Positions 26,473-36,477 of a stretch of DNA of 64,000 nt are shown piece after piece. The DNA is taken from contig JAIXKI010000002.1 in assembly GCA_026936105.1 (NCBI GenBank), positions 139,556 to 203,555 of the forward strand, given 5' to 3'. Each line of letters opens with the position of its first letter. Position 1 is the stretch's first letter. Made by a program: the position numbers and the translations under genes. The notes beneath the pieces were generated by a model. It saw nothing but the letters and a program-made list of their open reading frames with translations, had not been told where the DNA came from and searched no databases. The DNA is from Chitinophagales bacterium (GTDB lineage: Bacteria; Bacteroidota; Bacteroidia; Chitinophagales; Chitinophagaceae).

Positions 26473-29316
26473 ATGAACCATTATTCCAAATTGCTGCTCA
26501 GCTTTCTGTTGAGCTTTTTTTATGTTTCCTTATTTGCACAGTTCAAACTTACCGATCCCCTGCCCACTGATCCGGCGGTCAGGATCGGCAAATTATCCAA
26601 CGGCCTTACTTATTATATTGAGAAAAATACAATGCCCGAAAAAAAACTGGAACTGCGCCTTGCCGTGAATGCTGGTTCCATCCTGGAAGATAAAGATCAA
26701 CAGGGATTGGCGCACTTTATGGAGCACATGAACTTCAATGGCTCCAAACATTTTCCTAAAAATGAACTGGTGGACTATCTGCAGAAAGTGGGAGTAAAAT
26801 TCGGGGCAGACCTGAACGCATATACCGGTTTCGATGAAACGGTTTATATCCTTCCTATTTCTACAGAAGATCCGGAAGTGGTGGAAAAAGGATTTACCGT
26901 ATTGGAAGACTGGGCAGGAAATAACCTGCTTGATAAAACGGAAATTGACAAGGAAAGAGGTGTAGTGCTTGAAGAATCCCGTTTGAGTAAAGGTGCACAG
27001 ATGAGATTAGTGAAACAATACTTTCCCAGGTTGCTGAATGGATCAAAATATGCCGAGCGTCTGCCTATCGGAAAAGATTCCATAATAAAAACATTCAAGC
27101 CTGCGGTATTGGAGCGGTTTTACAAACAATGGTACCGCCCTGACCTCATGGCGGTGATCGTTGTCGGCGATATTGACCCTGCCCTGGCGGAACAAAAGAT
27201 TAAAGCACATTTCAGTGGTTTTAAAAACCCTGTTCCTGAAAAACAAAGGCCTTCTATTACCGCTATCAAAGCCAGGGCAAAACCCGAAGCGATGGTATTG
27301 ACTGACGATGAAACAACCACTACGGTACTTCAGCTTTTCAATTACATCACTCCTTCCAAAAAAATTAAGACCTGGGGTGATTACCGGGAATTGATAAAAA
27401 GAGATCTGATCAATGACCTTATAAACCTGAGGCTGGAAGAGCTGACTCAAAAAGAAAATCCTCCGTTCGTATATGGCTACACCGGTATCAATCAGTTCAT
27501 CCGCGGATACGATGCGTTCATTTCTGCTGCAGTACTTGGAGACAATACTACCAAAGAGGCACTTGATGCATTGATGGCAGAAACGGAAAGGGCGAGAAAA
27601 TTCGGATTTCTTTCTGATGAGTTGGAACGTGCCAAAGCAAGCCTGTTGAACTCTGCAGAGCAGGCTGCCAACGAAAAAGACAAAACACTCTCCTCAACCC
27701 TGGTGTCATCCTATGTAAGCAATTTCCTGGAAGGAGAACCTATTCCCGGAGCGAAGAACCGCTATGATTTTTTAAAACAGATCCTGCCGGGCATCACTTT
27801 GAAAGAGGTCAATGAGGATGCCGCTAAAATGCCGACATCAAACAATGTTTTCGCATTGGTGACTGCGCCTACTAAACTGAAAGAAACCCTGCCCACCGAT
27901 GTACAACTGGAAAGCGAGGTCATCGCCGCCTCCGGGCAAACGGTAACTCCTTATGAAGAAAAAGCTATTGCAAAAAATCTGATTGATAAAAACGGTGCTG
28001 CCGGAAAAATAACAAACGAAACTTCGGATGAAAAACTGGGAACCACAGACCTGACACTCAGCAATGGTATAACCGTTACTATCAGACCCACTACATTCAA
28101 AAACGATGAGATCCTTATGGATGCGTGGCGCAGGGGCGGGTGGCAAAAATTTCCGTTGGAAGATAAGGATAATGCAAAGCATGCAGCAGAACTTGTCACG
28201 GCAATGGGAGTGAAAGATATGTCTCCTACCGATCTGCAAAAATTCCTTTCCGGAAAGACAGTAGAAGCGAATCCTTATCTGAATGACTTTGAAGAAGGCA
28301 TCCAGGGAAGCAGTAGTGTAAAAGATTTTGAAACGCTTCTCCAGCTGGTGAATCTGTATTTTACCCAACCCAGAAAAGACCAGGGGTTGTTCAACTCTTT
28401 TGTCACCAAGCAAAAAAGCATGATCCAGTTTTTGAAAAGCAATCCTCAATTCTATTATCAGGACACCGTGGTAAAGATCCTTTACAACAATAATCCATGG
28501 ATGTCTCCCTTAATTTCCGTTCAGGAATTTGAAAACCTGAATATGGATAAAGTCATGTCCATATACAAAAATGTTTTTGATAATGCGGATGGCATGCACT
28601 TTACTTTTGTCGGGAATATAGATCCTGTCAAAGCAAAACCTTTGTTTGAAAAATATCTTGCCTCCTTACCCGCTTCAAAGGAAGAACATGTATCAAAAGA
28701 TAACGGGATCAGGCCGGTGGCCGGAGTGGTTGAAGCGAACGTCAAAAAAGGAAAAGATCCCAAAAGCCTGGTAAGCGTTTACTGGACAGGTGAAACAGAT
28801 TACAGCCGTGAAGAAAACCTGGCATTTCGTGCTTTGATTGATGCACTGAACATCAGGATCATTGAAAAACTGAGAGAAGAACTGGGAGGCATGTATTCAG
28901 GAGGTCTGAACGGTTCCATTCAAAAACGTCCTTATGTACACTACACCATTGCTGCCAATATTCCTTGCGGACCGGAAAACGTAGATAAGCTCAGCACTGC
29001 CCTGTTTGATATCATCAAAAACGCACAGGAAAAAGGGGTGGATCAGAAAGACCTGGACAAAGTGAAAGAAACACTGAAAAAACAATATGACGTGAGCATT
29101 CAGAGCAATGATGCCTGGCTTACCAATCTTTCCAATGCATTTATTGATCAGACAAATCCTGAAAACATTCTTGACTACAAGGCAAAAGTAGATGCGCTAA
29201 CAACTGTGGATCTGCAAAAAGCTGCTCAGAAGTTTTTTAATATGAGCAACTATGTAATGGCCGTCCTGTATCCTGAAAATGCAACAATACCGGAAAAGCC
29301 GAAGAAAGCATTTTAA
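26473..29316 (+). CDS. Exported M16 family zinc metalloprotease (PqqL/insulinase-like)
   Basis: A 947-residue protein with a signal peptide (about 1-22, ending LFAQ). The inverted zinc motif HxxEH is at 81-85 (HFMEH), with the downstream metal Glu in the ERGVVLEES segment near residue 160. A second, inactive M16 lobe follows (about 540-940), including the Arg/Tyr substrate region RPYVHYTIAANIPCGPENV. The two-lobe single-chain layout is that of PqqL/pitrilysin-type proteases that degrade oligopeptides in the periplasm. It is followed by a strong terminator and then tRNA-Thr. Confidence 0.93.
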   Translation: MNHYSKLLLSFLLSFFYVSLFAQFKLTDPLPTDPAVRIGKLSNGLTYYIEKNTMPEKKLELRLAVNAGSILEDKDQQGLAHFMEHMNFNGSKHFPKNELVDYLQKVGVKFGADLNAYTGFDETVYILPISTEDPEVVEKGFTVLEDWAGNNLLDKTEIDKERGVVLEESRLSKGAQMRLVKQYFPRLLNGSKYAERLPIGKDSIIKTFKPAVLERFYKQWYRPDLMAVIVVGDIDPALAEQKIKAHFSGFKNPVPEKQRPSITAIKARAKPEAMVLTDDETTTTVLQLFNYITPSKKIKTWGDYRELIKRDLINDLINLRLEELTQKENPPFVYGYTGINQFIRGYDAFISAAVLGDNTTKEALDALMAETERARKFGFLSDELERAKASLLNSAEQAANEKDKTLSSTLVSSYVSNFLEGEPIPGAKNRYDFLKQILPGITLKEVNEDAAKMPTSNNVFALVTAPTKLKETLPTDVQLESEVIAASGQTVTPYEEKAIAKNLIDKNGAAGKITNETSDEKLGTTDLTLSNGITVTIRPTTFKNDEILMDAWRRGGWQKFPLEDKDNAKHAAELVTAMGVKDMSPTDLQKFLSGKTVEANPYLNDFEEGIQGSSSVKDFETLLQLVNLYFTQPRKDQGLFNSFVTKQKSMIQFLKSNPQFYYQDTVVKILYNNNPWMSPLISVQEFENLNMDKVMSIYKNVFDNADGMHFTFVGNIDPVKAKPLFEKYLASLPASKEEHVSKDNGIRPVAGVVEANVKKGKDPKSLVSVYWTGETDYSREENLAFRALIDALNIRIIEKLREELGGMYSGGLNGSIQKRPYVHYTIAANIPCGPENVDKLSTALFDIIKNAQEKGVDQKDLDKVKETLKKQYDVSIQSNDAWLTNLSNAFIDQTNPENILDYKAKVDALTTVDLQKAAQKFFNMSNYVMAVLYPENATIPEKPKKAF

Positions 29317-29345
29317 AAAATAAAAGAAAGAAATATTTAATTTTG

Positions 29346-29378
29346 AGATCACAGGTAAATTCCTGTGATCTTTTTTTT
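29346..29378 (+). terminator. Rho-independent terminator of the M16 protease gene
   Basis: A perfect 10-bp stem (AGATCACAGG with CCTGTGATCT), a 6-nt loop and a run of eight T. It lies 30 bp past the M16 stop codon and separates it from tRNA-Thr. Confidence 0.9.
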
Positions 29379-29426
29379 GCAGTTCTTTATCCCTTAGCAG
29401 AACGGTAAGCATTATAAATGATAAAA

Positions 29427-29500
29427 GCCATCCTAGCTCAGTTGGTTAGAGCAGCTGTTTCGTAAATAGCAGGTCGAGAGTTCGAATCTCTTGGATGGCT
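29427..29500 (+). tRNA. tRNA-Thr (anticodon CGT)
   Basis: A 74-nt cloverleaf: acceptor GCCATCC/GGATGGC, D arm GCTC...GAGC, anticodon stem GCTGT/ATAGC with loop TTCGTAA (anticodon CGT at 29461-29463), 5-nt variable loop, T arm GAGAG-TTCGAAT-CTCTT, discriminator T. CCA is not encoded. It reads Thr ACG codons. Confidence 0.95.
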
Positions 29501-29857
29501 CATGAATAAAAATCAGGTTCACTAAAACCATATTTTAAGGATTGGTTTGAGTTTTAGAGTGGCGGAATTGCTAAAATGACCTGCGATAATTTCTTTTCAT
29601 TCACACACAAGGTGCACAAAACCGGGCCTATTCATAAAATACTTCCAGTAATAAATCCAAAAACAGATCTCAATGGTCGGGAACCGAAATTTATAACTGC
29701 TGCTACTTGATAGATTAAATGAAATTAATATCTGAAATATCCCTGTATCAATTTGTGATAAAAAAAACACGCTGAGCCTTCAATTTTTATTCTTTATCAC
29801 TTTTTTTTTGCCACCATCACTACATTGCATAAGTTTAAGCATCCAAAACTACATGCA
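29501..29857. other. Intergenic region after tRNA-Thr, no gene seen
   Basis: 357 bp of AT-rich DNA without a plausible coding frame or terminator. It contains one 13-nt stretch, AGTGGCGGAATTG (29558-29570), identical to a typical 5' segment of tRNA-Leu genes but without the rest of a tRNA. It also holds the 5' region of the next gene, for which no exact TAnnTTTG box was found. Confidence 0.5.
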
Positions 29858-32800
29858 ATGAAAAAGCTTACTCTGTTTATTACTTTTTGTTCATGTTTCA
29901 TTTTCCTCCATGCACAAAAAGTATCTCTTGAACAATTCAAAAATTTAAAGCTCCGCAATATCGGCCCTGCCGGTATGAGCGGGAGGATTACCGCAGTGGA
30001 CGTAGTGCTGAACAATCCCAACATCATTTATCTCGGCGCCGCTTCAGGCGGTGTATGGAAAACCGAAAACAGCGGGAATTCCTGGACACCCGTTTTTGAT
30101 GATCAGCCCATCCAGAACATCGGATCTATTGCCATTCAGCAAAACAATCCCGATATCGTTTGGGTGGGAACGGGAGAAGGCAATCCGAGAAATTCTTTGA
30201 ATATAGGAGCAGGCATTTATAAAAGTATGGATGCCGGCAGAACATGGAAACTGATGGGGCTGGAAAAAACAAAGAATATCCATCGCATTATCATTGATCC
30301 CTTCAATCCCAATACGGTTTATGTGGCCGCCATCGGGAATCCTTTTGCGCCTCACCCCGAGAGAGGTGTTTATAAAACTACAGACGGCGGCGAAACCTGG
30401 AACAGAATTCTTTTTACTAATGATACCACCGGCTGCGGCGACCTGGTGATGGATCCTTCCAATCCGAACAAACTCATTGCCGGGATGTGGCAGCATATCC
30501 GCACACCATGGAGCTTTAAGAGCGGCGGGCCGGGCAGCGGACTTTACATTACTATCGATGGAGGAAAAAACTGGCGAAAATCAGGAAAAGAAGACGGTTT
30601 ACCCTCTGGTAACCTGGGCAGAATAGGGCTTGCCTTTTCCACCAACCAACCCTCAATAGTTTATGCCATGGTAGAAGCAACAAAAAATGGTTTGTACAGG
30701 AGTGAAGACGGCGGCTATAAATGGACCCTGGTAAACAGTGAGCCAAGATGGGTAACAAACCGGCCTTTTTACTTTCAGGACATCAGAGTAGATCCGAAAA
30801 ATGAAAACCGTATTTACAATATACACGACCAGGTGGAAGTAAGCGAGGACGGTGGTAAATCATTCCGCACCTTAATTCCTTATTCAGGCATCCATCCGGA
30901 CCATCACGCCTGGTGGATTGATCCAAGGGATCCGGATTTCATGATTGATGGAAACGATGGCGGTATTGGCATCACACATGACCGAGGTAAAAACTGGACC
31001 TTTGATGAAAAGCTCCCGGTTGGACAGTTTTATCATGTCAACGTGGACAATGAGCTTCCCTATAATGTCATGGGAGGATTACAGGATAATGGCAGCTGGA
31101 TCGGTCCTTCGTATACCTGGATAAGCGGTGGTATCCGCAACTATTACTGGCTGAACATCGGAGGCGGTGACGGTTTTGATGTAATGCCGGACCCTGATGG
31201 CAACGGATGGGTGTACAGTATGAGCCAGGGTGGATCAGTGGGCCGGGTGAATTATTTAACCGGCGAACGATGGAGTATTAAACCTCCTAAAATGTTATTG
31301 GGCGATAAAAATAATCTTCGCTTTAACTGGAATGCAGCCATAGCCCAGGATCCTTTTGATAAAAGCACCATATACTTCGGCGCTCAGTTTGTTTTTAAAA
31401 GTACCAATAAAGGGGCAAGCTGGGAAGCGATTTCTCCGGACCTAACCACAAATGACACAGCCAAAATTGATCAACGGAACAATGGAGGATTGACTATTGA
31501 TATCACCGGCGCTGAAAATTACTGCACCGTAATTTGTATAGAACCCTCCACAAAAGAAAAAGGCGTGATCTGGGCCGGTACCGATGATGGCAATGTACAG
31601 CTGACAAGAGATGGCGGAAAGACCTGGACAAATTTCCGTGGAAAAATTCCAGGCATGCCTTTGGGCAGTTGGGTACCACAGATCAGGGCTTCCCGTTATA
31701 ATGCAGGCGAAGCCTTCGTGGTATGCAATGATTACCGCCGTGGAGATTTTAAACCTTATATCTTCAGAACAACAGATTATGGAAAAACATGGACCAGGAT
31801 GATTGACGATAAAAAAGTGATCGGCTATGCATTGTGCCTGATCCAGGATCCGGTTGAACCCAATCTGATATTTGTTGGAACGGAACAAGGCCTTTGGGTA
31901 AGCTTTGATAATGGAAATACTTTTGAACAATGGAAAAACAATTATCCCTCTGTTTCTACTTATGATTTTGCTATTCAGGAACGTGAATCTGACCTGGTGA
32001 TCGCAACATTTGGCCGCTCACTTTGGATCATGGATGATATCCGCCCGCTGAGAAAAGCTGCAGCTAATGCGGGGAGAGAATTTGCCAGCAATCTTACAGT
32101 ATTTCCTGCACTGGATGCATACCAGGCCCAGTACAGATCTGCACCGGGTTACGACTGGAGTGTGGATGGCTTATACGATGCACCAAATCGTCCCCGGGGT
32201 GCTGAAATATCCTTTTTCATTAAGAAGCTTCCCAAAAAAGAAAAAACTGAGGGAGATGCTAATGCACAAAACCAACCTTCTGCCCAGGAACAGTTCATGG
32301 GCGGAGGTTTCGGCCAGTTTGGCGGCAGACAATTTGGTGGTGGTGCAGGTAGAGGAGGAAGTGGTGAAAGAGTACAGGTAAGAATTTATGATAATAACAA
32401 TAACCTTATCCGCACACTTCAATGGAATGCCGATAGCGGTTTCAATCGCCAGTACTGGGGTACGGAAGAAAAAGGATTTCGCCAGCCGGGATCTCCTAAA
32501 CCAAGGCCCGGATCACCGGAGCCCGGAGGATTCCAGGTTCTGCCTGGTACATACAAAGTTGTCATGTCTCTCGGTAAAGACAAAGACTCCACTTTTATAA
32601 ACATAAAAGATGACCCGAGGCTGGGTAACCGCAATGACATCAAAGTGGCTCAGAAAAAATTATCGGACCAGTTGAGTCAAAGTGCAGAAAGGCTTACTAT
32701 AGGAATGGACCGTCTTACGGAAGCAGAAGAAGTCTGCAATAAGATTAATGCAGAAATAAAAGATATGCATGGCAAAGAAATTGACTCTTTAAGAAAATTA

Positions 32801-33112
32801 ACCGGTGTCATGCTGGACTCCATAAAATCCATCCGTGAATTCATAAGCGGAAAAATATCACAAAGACAGGGACTGAGCAGGGATCCCGGGGAAACTGTAA
32901 TGAGTGTTATTCAAAATGCTGCCATGAACATCAGGGCAAAAATGGTGGCGCCGGGCCCGCAGGAAGAAAAACTGGTGCAGAATGCCGATCTGATGATCAA
33001 CACTTCTGTGGACAGAATCAATTCCTTCTTTGAAAACAACTGGAATGCTTACCGCCGGCAGGCAGAAGGAACAAAGATCAATCTGTTTAAAGATTATACG
33101 CCGATAAAATAA
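29858..33112 (+). CDS. Exported BNR/VPS10-type beta-propeller protein (sialidase-like repeats)
   Basis: The frame is open from 29825, but MKKLTLFITFCSCFIFLHAQ at 29858 is a perfect signal peptide, giving 1084-1085 residues. At least eight Asp-box repeats (S/TxDxGxTW type: TTDGGETW, TIDGGKNW, SEDGGYKW, TRDGGKTW, TTDYGKTW) spread over about residues 40-720 predict one or two beta-propellers. A Gly/Gln-rich linker (GGGFGQFGGRQFGGG, near 815-835), a small beta domain and a C-terminal helical domain follow. Relatives are annotated as glycosyl hydrolase or VPS10/sortilin-like, but the sialidase catalytic residues are not evident, so enzymatic activity is not supported. It ends in a terminator. Confidence 0.88.
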   Translation: MKKLTLFITFCSCFIFLHAQKVSLEQFKNLKLRNIGPAGMSGRITAVDVVLNNPNIIYLGAASGGVWKTENSGNSWTPVFDDQPIQNIGSIAIQQNNPDIVWVGTGEGNPRNSLNIGAGIYKSMDAGRTWKLMGLEKTKNIHRIIIDPFNPNTVYVAAIGNPFAPHPERGVYKTTDGGETWNRILFTNDTTGCGDLVMDPSNPNKLIAGMWQHIRTPWSFKSGGPGSGLYITIDGGKNWRKSGKEDGLPSGNLGRIGLAFSTNQPSIVYAMVEATKNGLYRSEDGGYKWTLVNSEPRWVTNRPFYFQDIRVDPKNENRIYNIHDQVEVSEDGGKSFRTLIPYSGIHPDHHAWWIDPRDPDFMIDGNDGGIGITHDRGKNWTFDEKLPVGQFYHVNVDNELPYNVMGGLQDNGSWIGPSYTWISGGIRNYYWLNIGGGDGFDVMPDPDGNGWVYSMSQGGSVGRVNYLTGERWSIKPPKMLLGDKNNLRFNWNAAIAQDPFDKSTIYFGAQFVFKSTNKGASWEAISPDLTTNDTAKIDQRNNGGLTIDITGAENYCTVICIEPSTKEKGVIWAGTDDGNVQLTRDGGKTWTNFRGKIPGMPLGSWVPQIRASRYNAGEAFVVCNDYRRGDFKPYIFRTTDYGKTWTRMIDDKKVIGYALCLIQDPVEPNLIFVGTEQGLWVSFDNGNTFEQWKNNYPSVSTYDFAIQERESDLVIATFGRSLWIMDDIRPLRKAAANAGREFASNLTVFPALDAYQAQYRSAPGYDWSVDGLYDAPNRPRGAEISFFIKKLPKKEKTEGDANAQNQPSAQEQFMGGGFGQFGGRQFGGGAGRGGSGERVQVRIYDNNNNLIRTLQWNADSGFNRQYWGTEEKGFRQPGSPKPRPGSPEPGGFQVLPGTYKVVMSLGKDKDSTFINIKDDPRLGNRNDIKVAQKKLSDQLSQSAERLTIGMDRLTEAEEVCNKINAEIKDMHGKEIDSLRKLTGVMLDSIKSIREFISGKISQRQGLSRDPGETVMSVIQNAAMNIRAKMVAPGPQEEKLVQNADLMINTSVDRINSFFENNWNAYRRQAEGTKINLFKDYTPIK

Positions 33113-33135
33113 AACCGGGTTTTTTTCCGAAAGAA

Positions 33136-33168
33136 AGGAACTGTCATGATACGGCAGTTCCTTTTTTT
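33136..33168 (+). terminator. Rho-independent terminator of the BNR protein gene
   Basis: Stem AGGAACTGTC/GGCAGTTCCT (10 bp with one G-T pair), 7-nt loop and seven T, located 24 bp past the stop codon at 33112. Confidence 0.88.
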
Positions 33169-33223
33169 ATCTGATCTATAGATTCATTTATTCAGATAAA
33201 TTAATCATATCCTGTAATCCGGT

Positions 33224-33231
33224 TAAATTTG
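33224..33231 (+). promoter_or_regulatory. -7 promoter box of the aminotransferase gene
   Basis: TAAATTTG, an exact TAnnTTTG match, 50 bp upstream of the ATG at 33282 and just after the preceding terminator. Confidence 0.45.
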
Positions 33232-33281
33232 CATGAATAGCACCATTCAAACTCACAGGATAATACAAAAAATAAATTGTG

Positions 33282-34538
33282 ATGAAACTATCTCATCTTT
33301 CTGAAACGCTAATTGGTTCAGAGATCGTAAAATTAGGCGGCGAGATCCGGGAAAAGATCCGCCAGGGCGAACGTATTTATAATTTCACCGTAGGTGATTT
33401 TGATCCTTCCATCTTTCCCATTCCCAAAGAACTGGAAAACGCCATTGTGGAAGCATACCGGAAACATTTTACCAACTATCCTGCCGCAGAAGGAAATCTT
33501 GATCTGCGGGAAGCCATTCACTCTTTTGTTAAAGCAGAAGAGAAACTGGATTATGGAACTTCTGAAATCCTGGTAGCTTCCGGAGGACGTCCTTTGATCT
33601 ATGCTACCTATCGTGCCATCTGCGATAAAGGAGATAAAGTAATCTATGCAGTTCCTTCCTGGAATAATAATCACTACACTCATTTCGTAGATGGCGAACA
33701 TGTGATCATTGAAGCCAAAGCAGAAAACAATTTCATGCCCACGGCAGAAGAAATGAAACCACATATTAAAGGAGCCACCTTGATAGCGCTTTGTTCGCCT
33801 CAAAATCCTACCGGCACCACCTACAGAAAGAAACAATTAGAAGATATCTGCGATCTCGTACTGGAAGAGAATTCCCGCCGTGGTGAAAGTGAGAAGAAAT
33901 TATTTGTGATGTACGACCAGATGTACTGGCATCTTACTTTCGGGCAAACCGAACATTACAATCCCGTTTCTCTTCGCCCCGCCATGAGAGACTATACCAT
34001 CTTCATTGATGCCATCAGCAAAGTATTTGCAGCAACCGGGGTAAGAGTGGGCTGGGGCATGGGACCTGCCACCGTGATCAGCAAGATGAAAGCCATCCTG
34101 ACCCATATCGGAGCCTGGGCACCGATGGCGGAACAAAAAGCCGTTGCGTATTTTCTTAATCAAAGAGAGGAGATAAAAAAGTTTCTCGATCATTTCAAAA
34201 GCGAACTGGAAGAGCGGCTCACCCGGATTTATAAAGGATTTATTTCATTGAAAGAAATGGGATTACCTGTGGAAGCTTTCGCTCCGGAAGCAGCTATTTA
34301 TCTTCCGATAAAGATAGACCTGATCGGAAAGGAGACCGCTGAAGGAAAAATTTTAGAAACTCAAAGTGAGGTAACCGATTATATCCTCAATGAAGCAAAA
34401 CTGGCAATCGTTCCTTTCTATGCATTCGGATCATCACGCAGCAGCGCCTGGTACCGGCTCAGCGTAGGCACCTGCAAAAAAGAACAGATAGAAGAGATGA
34501 TACAGAAGCTGAAAGAAGCTTTGAGTAAACTTTCCTGA
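33282..34538 (+). CDS. Pyridoxal-phosphate-dependent class I/II aminotransferase
   Basis: A 418-residue fold-type I aminotransferase. Visible motifs are LVASGGRPLIYATYRAI (PLP phosphate region), the CSPQNPTG loop, a D/Y pair in VMYDQMYWHL, the Schiff-base lysine in DAISKVFAATGVRVGW, and the closing substrate-binding Arg in WYRLSVG. The ATG at 33282 directly follows an in-frame GTG at 33279. The general aspartate/aromatic aminotransferase family is certain; the amino acid is not. It is convergent with the M1 peptidase, whose stop is 3 bp away. Confidence 0.9.
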   Translation: MKLSHLSETLIGSEIVKLGGEIREKIRQGERIYNFTVGDFDPSIFPIPKELENAIVEAYRKHFTNYPAAEGNLDLREAIHSFVKAEEKLDYGTSEILVASGGRPLIYATYRAICDKGDKVIYAVPSWNNNHYTHFVDGEHVIIEAKAENNFMPTAEEMKPHIKGATLIALCSPQNPTGTTYRKKQLEDICDLVLEENSRRGESEKKLFVMYDQMYWHLTFGQTEHYNPVSLRPAMRDYTIFIDAISKVFAATGVRVGWGMGPATVISKMKAILTHIGAWAPMAEQKAVAYFLNQREEIKKFLDHFKSELEERLTRIYKGFISLKEMGLPVEAFAPEAAIYLPIKIDLIGKETAEGKILETQSEVTDYILNEAKLAIVPFYAFGSSRSSAWYRLSVGTCKKEQIEEMIQKLKEALSKLS

Positions 34539-34541
34539 TAG

Positions 34542-36134
34542 CTATTCGTATATCACACGCTTCAAATAGAATACATCAGGATCTACAACAGGTAAGATAG
34601 CGCTTGTAATGACCACTCCTTTCTTATCTGCCATGACCTTTTGTTTTCCGTTTTCAGTGGCAATATCCAGCGGAAGGGGTGAGTCGAAATTATCCAGTTG
34701 AATCCTGTATTTATTATTCCTCATAGGAGTTACATGCACTTCCAGCTTTTTTGTTGTGCGCAGATAAAAATCAAAAAGAGGCTTCAGGTTTTTACCGGAT
34801 GCGCTGCTGAAAAGTTGTTCCACATCATCGGTGTTCACCAGGTTATCATAAGTGTATTGCGGAGCAGTGGACAGTTTTTTTAATGCCGGGAAGAAGATAT
34901 CATCATCGCCGATCACATACCGCAGCGTGTGCATAAAGAATGATCCTTTGGTATAAATATCTCCTATATAAGCTGTCTCTTCATCAATGTCTTTTCCCTG
35001 CACGAGCGGCTTTTCATTGGCTATGCCAAACCTTCCCTGTTTAAAATGATTGATATATGCCTGCTCTCCTTCCTTGTCCAGTATATACAATGCATCACCA
35101 TAGCTTCCGATGCCTTCATGTATCCAGAAATCGGCCCAGTCTTTCACCGTTACTTTGTTTCCCCACCATTCATGCCCGAACTCGTGATCCATCAATCCGT
35201 CATAATCTTCCCCGCCGACTTTGGTATACCTGAAATTATTTCCGTAAGCATTCATGGTCTGATGTTCCATTCCCAGATGAGGAGTCTCCACTATGCCGAT
35301 CTTTTCTTTTGCCCAGGGATATTCACCAAAATATTTCTCTTTTACCTGAGCCATTTTTTCCAACAGATCCAAATGATGAGGCGCTTTGTTAGCATGATAT
35401 TTCAAGACATAAAACTGCATGGGCACCTGATGGCCATCCACTGTAGTGTACGTTTTACTCACCACATCATAATCTCCCACATTAAAGACTATGCTGTAAT
35501 TATTGATCGTATAATTTGTTTTCCAATGAAAAGTAGAAGAATTTTTCTTTGTGGTCACTTTCTGCAAGAGCCCCGGACCGGCAACGACAAGTCCTTTGGG
35601 AACGGTAATGAACATATCCACTCCTTCATTGGGTTCGTCAGACGGGTGGTCCTTGCAGGGAAAATAAATTTTTCCCCCGGTGCCTTCTGCCGTAATCGCC
35701 ACCCAGGGATGCCCTGTCGAATCTGTAGTCCAGGTAAAGCCATCTTCCCAGGGCGGACGAACAGCAACATGAGGCTTTCCTGAATACTGGACCTTGACAG
35801 ATGTTTTTCCTGCCGGTAAAACAACAGGAGAATTAACCGTGATAACATGATCACTGTGAGTGAATGGAGTTAGCTTGCCATTCACCCAGATCTTCGCTAC
35901 CTGCAGGTCATTCATCAGATCGAATAATAAAGTATTAGTGGCTTGCGCCAGATTCAGGTCAATGACCGTGTTGCCGCTTATACTCTTTCCCGGAATATCC
36001 ACATTCAATGTTATGGTATAATGACGGATATCCATATTGGCCTGTTCAGGTTTGAGTTTGCCGCCATAAGGAGGCATTTGAGAATGGAGCTGAAAAAAAG
36101 AAAACAGCAGGAATGGGATCAGAAGTCTGCGCAT
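34542..36134 (-). CDS. Exported M1 family zinc aminopeptidase
   Basis: A 530-residue protein with a short signal peptide (about 1-18). It has an N-terminal beta-saddle domain (about 25-215), then the thermolysin-like domain. The exopeptidase motif region reads LGMEHQTMNAYG in place of GAMEN. The zinc site is HEFGHEWWGN (H317, E318, H321) with the third ligand E340 in WIHEGIGSYGD. It is shorter than full M1 enzymes (usually 600-900 residues) because it lacks the C-terminal helical domain, as many secreted Bacteroidota members do. Confidence 0.92.
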   Translation of the reverse strand: MRRLLIPFLLFSFFQLHSQMPPYGGKLKPEQANMDIRHYTITLNVDIPGKSISGNTVIDLNLAQATNTLLFDLMNDLQVAKIWVNGKLTPFTHSDHVITVNSPVVLPAGKTSVKVQYSGKPHVAVRPPWEDGFTWTTDSTGHPWVAITAEGTGGKIYFPCKDHPSDEPNEGVDMFITVPKGLVVAGPGLLQKVTTKKNSSTFHWKTNYTINNYSIVFNVGDYDVVSKTYTTVDGHQVPMQFYVLKYHANKAPHHLDLLEKMAQVKEKYFGEYPWAKEKIGIVETPHLGMEHQTMNAYGNNFRYTKVGGEDYDGLMDHEFGHEWWGNKVTVKDWADFWIHEGIGSYGDALYILDKEGEQAYINHFKQGRFGIANEKPLVQGKDIDEETAYIGDIYTKGSFFMHTLRYVIGDDDIFFPALKKLSTAPQYTYDNLVNTDDVEQLFSSASGKNLKPLFDFYLRTTKKLEVHVTPMRNNKYRIQLDNFDSPLPLDIATENGKQKVMADKKGVVITSAILPVVDPDVFYLKRVIYE

Positions 36135-36220
36135 AAAATAGATTTGCTTAAAAGTACAGGTTTCTGTGCAGACTAAAATTGATAACTCTATTAAAGAAAA
36201 TTGTAAGAAGAGAGAGTTGG

Positions 36221-36466
36221 TCAGTTCTTATTGATCAGGAAATGAAAAGCTTTAAGTTCGGGCAGTGCAGCTGCTTTCAATATCTTTTTATGATCGGATG
36301 TGATGCGATTGCGGTAAACCAATTCATGAGCCATGCAAAAATTCTGAGGAAGCTCGGTAAAACGGAAGATAGCATTCAGATGTGCCAATTCCTTATTGAT
36401 ATCCTGGCGGCTCGTAAACCCCTGGCGTACCAATACAAGAAGATCCCGTTGCGGATGGTGATGCAT
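36221..36466 (-). CDS. Small conserved-looking protein of unknown function
   Basis: An 81-residue basic cytosolic protein (MHHHPQRDLLVLVRQGFTSR start). It begins 11 bp after the stop of the 48-residue lipoprotein gene in the same orientation, and codon choice is like its neighbours. The body (ELAHLNAIFRFTELPQNFCMAHELVYRNRI) looks like a folded alpha protein rather than a chance frame. A longer plus-strand frame over the same DNA (36179-36481) is less protein-like and I treat it as the shadow. I recognise no family. Confidence 0.55.
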   Translation of the reverse strand: MHHHPQRDLLVLVRQGFTSRQDINKELAHLNAIFRFTELPQNFCMAHELVYRNRITSDHKKILKAAALPELKAFHFLINKN

Positions 36467-36477
36467 AATTTCCGTTT

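Noticed and set aside
27838-28449. 203-codon minus-strand frame inside the M16 protease
   Set aside because: Antisense shadow with no family features and no promoter.
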